Position numbers and translations under genes: made by a program
Source: Rhodospirillales bacterium
Lineage (GTDB): Bacteria > Pseudomonadota > Alphaproteobacteria > Rhodospirillales > Defluviicoccaceae
Assembly: GCA_016793925.1 (NCBI GenBank)
Contig: JAEULH010000018.1
Location: 1-35,309, forward strand
Length of the DNA stretch: 35,309 nucleotides
Reading direction: 5' to 3'
Notes under the pieces: model-generated
Seen by the model: the letters and a program-made list of their open reading frames with translations, nothing else
Databases searched by the model: none
What the model was told of the DNA's origin: nothing
Part shown: positions 32,970-35,309 of the stretch, piece after piece
How the letters are laid out: every line of letters starts with the position of its first letter
Numbering within the stretch: position 1 is the stretch's first letter

Positions 32970-33694
32970 TGTCGAAAAAGTCGGCGCCGCCGGCCCCGGC
33001 GCTGGCCGAGACGGTTGTGCCGCGACCCCACCACGCCAACCACCGTCAGCGGCTGCGCGCGCGTTTGCTCGAGGGCGACGGCGAGGCTTTTGCCGACTAC
33101 GAGCTTCTCGAGCTCCTCCTCTTCTATTCCATCGACCGGGTCGACGTGAAGCCGCTGGCCAAACAGCTCCTCGGCGACTTCCGCAGCTTCGGCGCGGTGC
33201 TGGCCGCCGAACCGCAGCGGCTGGAGGCCTATCCGAGGGTCAACGAGCGCACCACCGCCTTGTTCAAGGCGGTGCGCGAGGCCTCGCGCCGGGTTGTCCG
33301 CTGCGAGATCGTCGGTCGGCCGGTGCTGTCGTCGTGGAGCCGGGTCGTCGACTACTGCCGCGCCTGCCTTGTCGACGCCGCGACCGAGCAGTTCCGCCTG
33401 CTCTTCCTCAACCGCAAGAACGAGCTGATCGCTGACGAGGTCCAGGGGCGGGGGACCGTCGACCACACCCCGGTCTACCCGCGCGAGGTCGTCAAGCGGG
33501 CGCTGGAGCTGGGGGCGACGGCGCTGATCATGGTTCACAACCATCCGTCGGGCGATCCGGCGCCGTCGCGCGCCGACGTCGAGATGACCATCGAAATCCG
33601 CGACGCCGCCGACAAGCTCGGTATCGCGCTCTACGATCACATCATCGTCGCAAAGAGCGGGGCCACATCCCTGAAGGCACAGGGGCTGCTGTAA
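32969..33694 (+). CDS. radC: RadC/YsnA-type JAB-domain protein
   Basis: A 241-aa protein with an N-terminal helix-hairpin-helix-like part (R-L-R-A-R-L-L to L-L-E-L-L-L-F-Y-S) and a C-terminal JAB/MPN domain. The metal site is complete: H190, H192 and D203 in H-N-H-P-S-G-D-P-A-P-S-x-x-D. A DNA-repair role was once proposed from the E. coli radC name but is not well supported, so the function stays open. Start is the ATG overlapping the map stop. It is convergent with the YhaV toxin gene, 30 bp apart. Confidence 0.92.
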   Translation: MSKKSAPPAPALAETVVPRPHHANHRQRLRARLLEGDGEAFADYELLELLLFYSIDRVDVKPLAKQLLGDFRSFGAVLAAEPQRLEAYPRVNERTTALFKAVREASRRVVRCEIVGRPVLSSWSRVVDYCRACLVDAATEQFRLLFLNRKNELIADEVQGRGTVDHTPVYPREVVKRALELGATALIMVHNHPSGDPAPSRADVEMTIEIRDAADKLGIALYDHIIVAKSGATSLKAQGLL

Positions 33695-33724
33695 CGACCT
33701 CATAAGGCCGCCGCTCAAGCGGTC

Positions 33725-34249
33725 TCAACCGGTCGGTGTCTTCGGGCTCCTGTCCGCCGACCCGTCGTCCGTGGTAGCGATGAACCGCCGCTCCGCCGCC
33801 GGCGTTTGCGCCGCAGCCAGCAGACTCGGCCAGTCGCCGGGCGGGTTGCCGGCGGCCAGCATCCGCACGAAGACGGCGTATGGGTCCGACCGGGCGCCGG
33901 CCTTGCGCAAGGTATCGCGGTCGTTAACCCAAGCGTAGACGATCACCTTGGCCCCGGCATCGGCGCGGAAGAACAAGCGAAACCTGTTGCCGCCAAACTT
34001 TGCGCGAAACCAGTGCCGTCGGCCCTTGCCCAGGGTCTGGCCCTGACGAAACACCGGCGCCAGCGGATCGCGTGGGATGCGCTCCAGCATCAGGGCGGTC
34101 AACGCCGCCAGCAGGCGGGCGTCGGTCTTGTTTCGCCAGCCATCCGGGTCGGCGCGCTTGGCGCGCTCCACCGCGGCGGCGAGACGCTCCACCTGATCGA
34201 GGAACAGGGGATGGCCGTAAAGCCGCCAGCCGTAACGCTCGATCGCCAC
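33725..34249 (-). CDS. yhaV: YhaV-family toxin (ribosome-associated mRNA interferase)
   Basis: A 174-aa protein closely following E. coli YhaV in order of motifs: N-G-W-x-L-Y-x-H-P-like R-Y-G-W-R-L-Y-G-H-P-L-F at the start, A-x-L-L-A-A-L near 45-52, F-R-x-G-x-x-L-G-x-G in the middle, and R-x-K-F-G-x-x-R-x-R-L-F-F-R, W-V-N-D-x-x-T-L-R and D-P-Y-A-V-F to the end. YhaV cleaves translated mRNA and is held off by PrlF. It starts at GTG 34249, 13 bases after the antitoxin gene. About 20 extra Ser/Thr/Pro-rich residues at the C-terminus are not in the E. coli protein. Confidence 0.92.
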   Translation of the reverse strand: MAIERYGWRLYGHPLFLDQVERLAAAVERAKRADPDGWRNKTDARLLAALTALMLERIPRDPLAPVFRQGQTLGKGRRHWFRAKFGGNRFRLFFRADAGAKVIVYAWVNDRDTLRKAGARSDPYAVFVRMLAAGNPPGDWPSLLAAAQTPAAERRFIATTDDGSADRSPKTPTG

Positions 34250-34262
34250 GGCGATGCGTCCG

Positions 34263-34595
34263 CTACAGCGTGACGTCGCCCTCGATGGGCGCGTCGGGAT
34301 CGACCTCTCCGGCCTCGCCGACCAGCGTCTCCAGGCGGGTCGCCAAAGCCTCCGGGACCGGCACGACGGCCGCGGCCGGACGCACCGCCATGTCCGCCTC
34401 CAGCAGCGCCAGGAAGGCCGTCAGCGCCGGATCGGCATCGGCCTCCTCGGGGACGGCGTGGACGCTCACACAGCCCCCTTCCACGCGGAAGGCGATGCTG
34501 CCGCCATAGCCGACGCCCAAGGCCTGGCGTACGACTTTCGGCACGGTCGTCTGGCCTTTGGCGGTGATGGTGCAAACCTCTTCGATCACCGGCAT
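34263..34595 (-). CDS. prlF: PrlF/SohA-family antitoxin
   Basis: A 110-aa AbrB-fold antitoxin with the swapped-hairpin DNA-binding start I-T-A-K-G-Q-T-T-V-P-K-V-V-R-Q-A-L-G, and the PrlF-like F-L-A-L-L-E-A-D-M near its middle. The open frame can be read from a TTG at 34637. The ATG at 34595 is preferred: it follows a GAGGTGAG ribosome site and gives a length one residue short of E. coli PrlF. It neutralises the downstream YhaV and, by family analogy, represses its own promoter. A matching promoter with an inverted repeat lies just upstream. Confidence 0.9.
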   Translation of the reverse strand: MPVIEEVCTITAKGQTTVPKVVRQALGVGYGGSIAFRVEGGCVSVHAVPEEADADPALTAFLALLEADMAVRPAAAVVPVPEALATRLETLVGEAGEVDPDAPIEGDVTL

Positions 34596-34635
34596 CCAGC
34601 TCACCTCGTCAAGGACAGGCTTCTCCCCTTTTGGC

Positions 34636-34664
34636 AATGTAAGCTAAATTCCTTACCTTGTCAG
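34636..34664 (-). promoter_or_regulatory. Promoter and candidate operator of the prlF-yhaV operon
   Basis: The minus strand reads CTGACA (34664-34659), a 17-bp spacer and TACATT (34641-34636), matching the -35/-10 consensus at nine of twelve positions. An inverted repeat GTAAG/CTTAC (arms 34639-34643 and 34652-34656) overlaps the spacer and -10. The transcript would start about 34 bases before the antitoxin ATG. Binding here by the antitoxin would fit toxin-antitoxin autoregulation. Confidence 0.55.
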
Positions 34665-34696
34665 CCTGATCCTTGCGCGAGACGGCAGCAGCCAAC

Positions 34697-34716
34697 CGGG
34701 AGGTGGCAACCTCCCG
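34697..34716 (-). terminator. Hairpin between the VOC gene and the toxin-antitoxin operon
   Basis: CGGGAGGT-GGCA-ACCTCCCG is a perfect 8-bp stem with a four-base loop. It lies 85 bp past the VOC gene stop on the minus strand and just upstream of the antitoxin promoter, so it would insulate the two units. No U-tract is present. Confidence 0.4.
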
Positions 34717-34801
34717 AATGGCGTGAACGCGGTTTTGGCGGTTGTCGGCGTCGTTCAGCAACAATCTCGAGTCGTTCAGGAACGGCGCGGCGCCGCCGCC
34801 C

Positions 34802-35278
34802 TCAGGCGGCCAGCTTGGCGAAGGCTTCGATGACCTCGGGGGGCGCTTGCACAAGCTCGATGAGGACGCCCTCGCCGCTGACAGGCAGCTCTTCGTTGCC
34901 CTTCGGGTGGAGAAAGGTGATGTCGAAGCCCGCCGCCCCTTTGCGAATGCCGCCGGGGGCGAAGCGAACGCCGTTGGCGGAGAGCCACTCCACCGCGGCC
35001 GGAAGGTCGTCGATCCAGAGGCCGATGTGGTTAAGGGGCGTGGTGTGGACCGCGGGCTTCTTCGCGGGATCCACAGGCTGCATCAGATCCACTTCGACTT
35101 TCAAAGGACCCGAGCCGATCGCCGCGATATCCTCGTCGACGTTCTCGCGCTCGCTTTTGAAATTGCCGGTAATGGTGAGCCCGAGAGAATCTACCCACAA
35201 CTTCTTCATCTTTTCTTTGTCCGGCCCCCCGATGGCGACCTGTTGTATGCCGAGTACTTTGAAGGGTCTGTCGCCCAT
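34802..35278 (-). CDS. VOC-superfamily (glyoxalase-fold) protein
   Basis: A 158-aa protein with the paired beta-alpha-beta-beta-beta units of the vicinal oxygen chelate fold. The N-half has [13 protein letters not shown] and the C-half [12 protein letters not shown]. Candidate metal ligands are Q13, the His of L-N-H-I-G and the Glu of V-L-I-E-L-V-Q. It resembles lactoylglutathione lyase-type annotations, but methylmalonyl-CoA epimerase or dioxygenase relatives cannot be excluded. The ATG at 35278 has GGGAGAG upstream. It is the last complete gene, and 31 bp follow to the window end. Confidence 0.8.
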   Translation of the reverse strand: MGDRPFKVLGIQQVAIGGPDKEKMKKLWVDSLGLTITGNFKSERENVDEDIAAIGSGPLKVEVDLMQPVDPAKKPAVHTTPLNHIGLWIDDLPAAVEWLSANGVRFAPGGIRKGAAGFDITFLHPKGNEELPVSGEGVLIELVQAPPEVIEAFAKLAA

Positions 35279-35309
35279 GAAACTCTCCCTTTAGCGAGCG
35301 GTCCGATTT

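Noticed and set aside
34609..34854. 81-aa minus-strand ORF overlapping the VOC gene end
   Set aside because: Shares DNA with the VOC coding end in another frame and has no ribosome site. Its tail looks ordinary, so a decayed gene cannot be fully excluded but is not supported.
1..35309. CRISPR array, prophage, insertion sequence, integrase or att site
   Set aside because: No regularly spaced repeats, transposase, integrase or phage structural genes were seen on either strand.

Overview
The window is a GC-rich chromosomal segment with about 35 protein-coding genes. It has no rRNA, complete tRNA, CRISPR array, insertion sequence or prophage that I can see. Several features point to an alphaproteobacterium, most like the Rhodospirillales. 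These are a DUF4167 protein, COQ7- and UbiG-type ubiquinone enzymes, a close homologue of the mitochondrial complex I factor NDUFAF5, ThyX in place of ThyA, and the order DUF1178 / nitrilase / glutaredoxin / comF next to ubiG and lysC. The genus cannot be fixed from the sequence alone.

Layout. (1) 1-684: 3' part of thyX. (2) 685-4827, minus strand: a malonate operon in transcription order madL-madM-malonyl-CoA decarboxylase-mdcA, with a 444-bp control region upstream. (3) 5272-7630: an orphan 106-aa protein, then coq7, a dsbB-like gene and a voltage-sensor-type potassium channel with a C-terminal zinc ribbon. (4) 8017-13521: a cell-surface polysaccharide patch with a nucleotide-sugar epimerase, a Wzc/ExoP-like tyrosine kinase and a GMC oxidoreductase, separated by long intergenic regions that contain inverted repeats. 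(5) 14037-26461, minus strand: a long run of housekeeping genes in transcription order lysC, FabK/NMO-like, ptsP, rodZ-like, ispG, hisS, hemA, prfA, prmC, DUF4167. (6) 26664-33694: ubiG, then the minus-strand unit comF-grxC-nitrilase-DUF1178, and the plus-strand unit NDUFAF5-like, 85-aa protein, sfsA, map, radC. (7) 33725-35278, minus strand: a PrlF/YhaV toxin-antitoxin pair and a VOC (glyoxalase-fold) protein.

How the genes work together. The malonate operon looks like a hybrid of two known routes. MadLM imports malonate. An MdcA-type CoA-transferase can charge it from acetyl-CoA, and a stand-alone malonyl-CoA decarboxylase can regenerate acetyl-CoA. No malonyl-CoA synthetase and no Mdc acyl-carrier or decarboxylase subunits are present, so this is the most interesting metabolic inference here. 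hemA-prfA-prmC is tightly overlapped: PrmC methylates the GGQ glutamine of the RF1 encoded just upstream. lysC and ptsP link amino-acid synthesis with nitrogen-PTS signalling. Several gene pairs overlap by 1, 4 or 8 nt, or meet at shared or abutting stop codons, so the core parts are compact. Regions 4, 3 and 7 are looser and hold most of the unexplained DNA structure.

Limits: everything comes from reading the sequence and its translations and from remembered family features; no database search was run.
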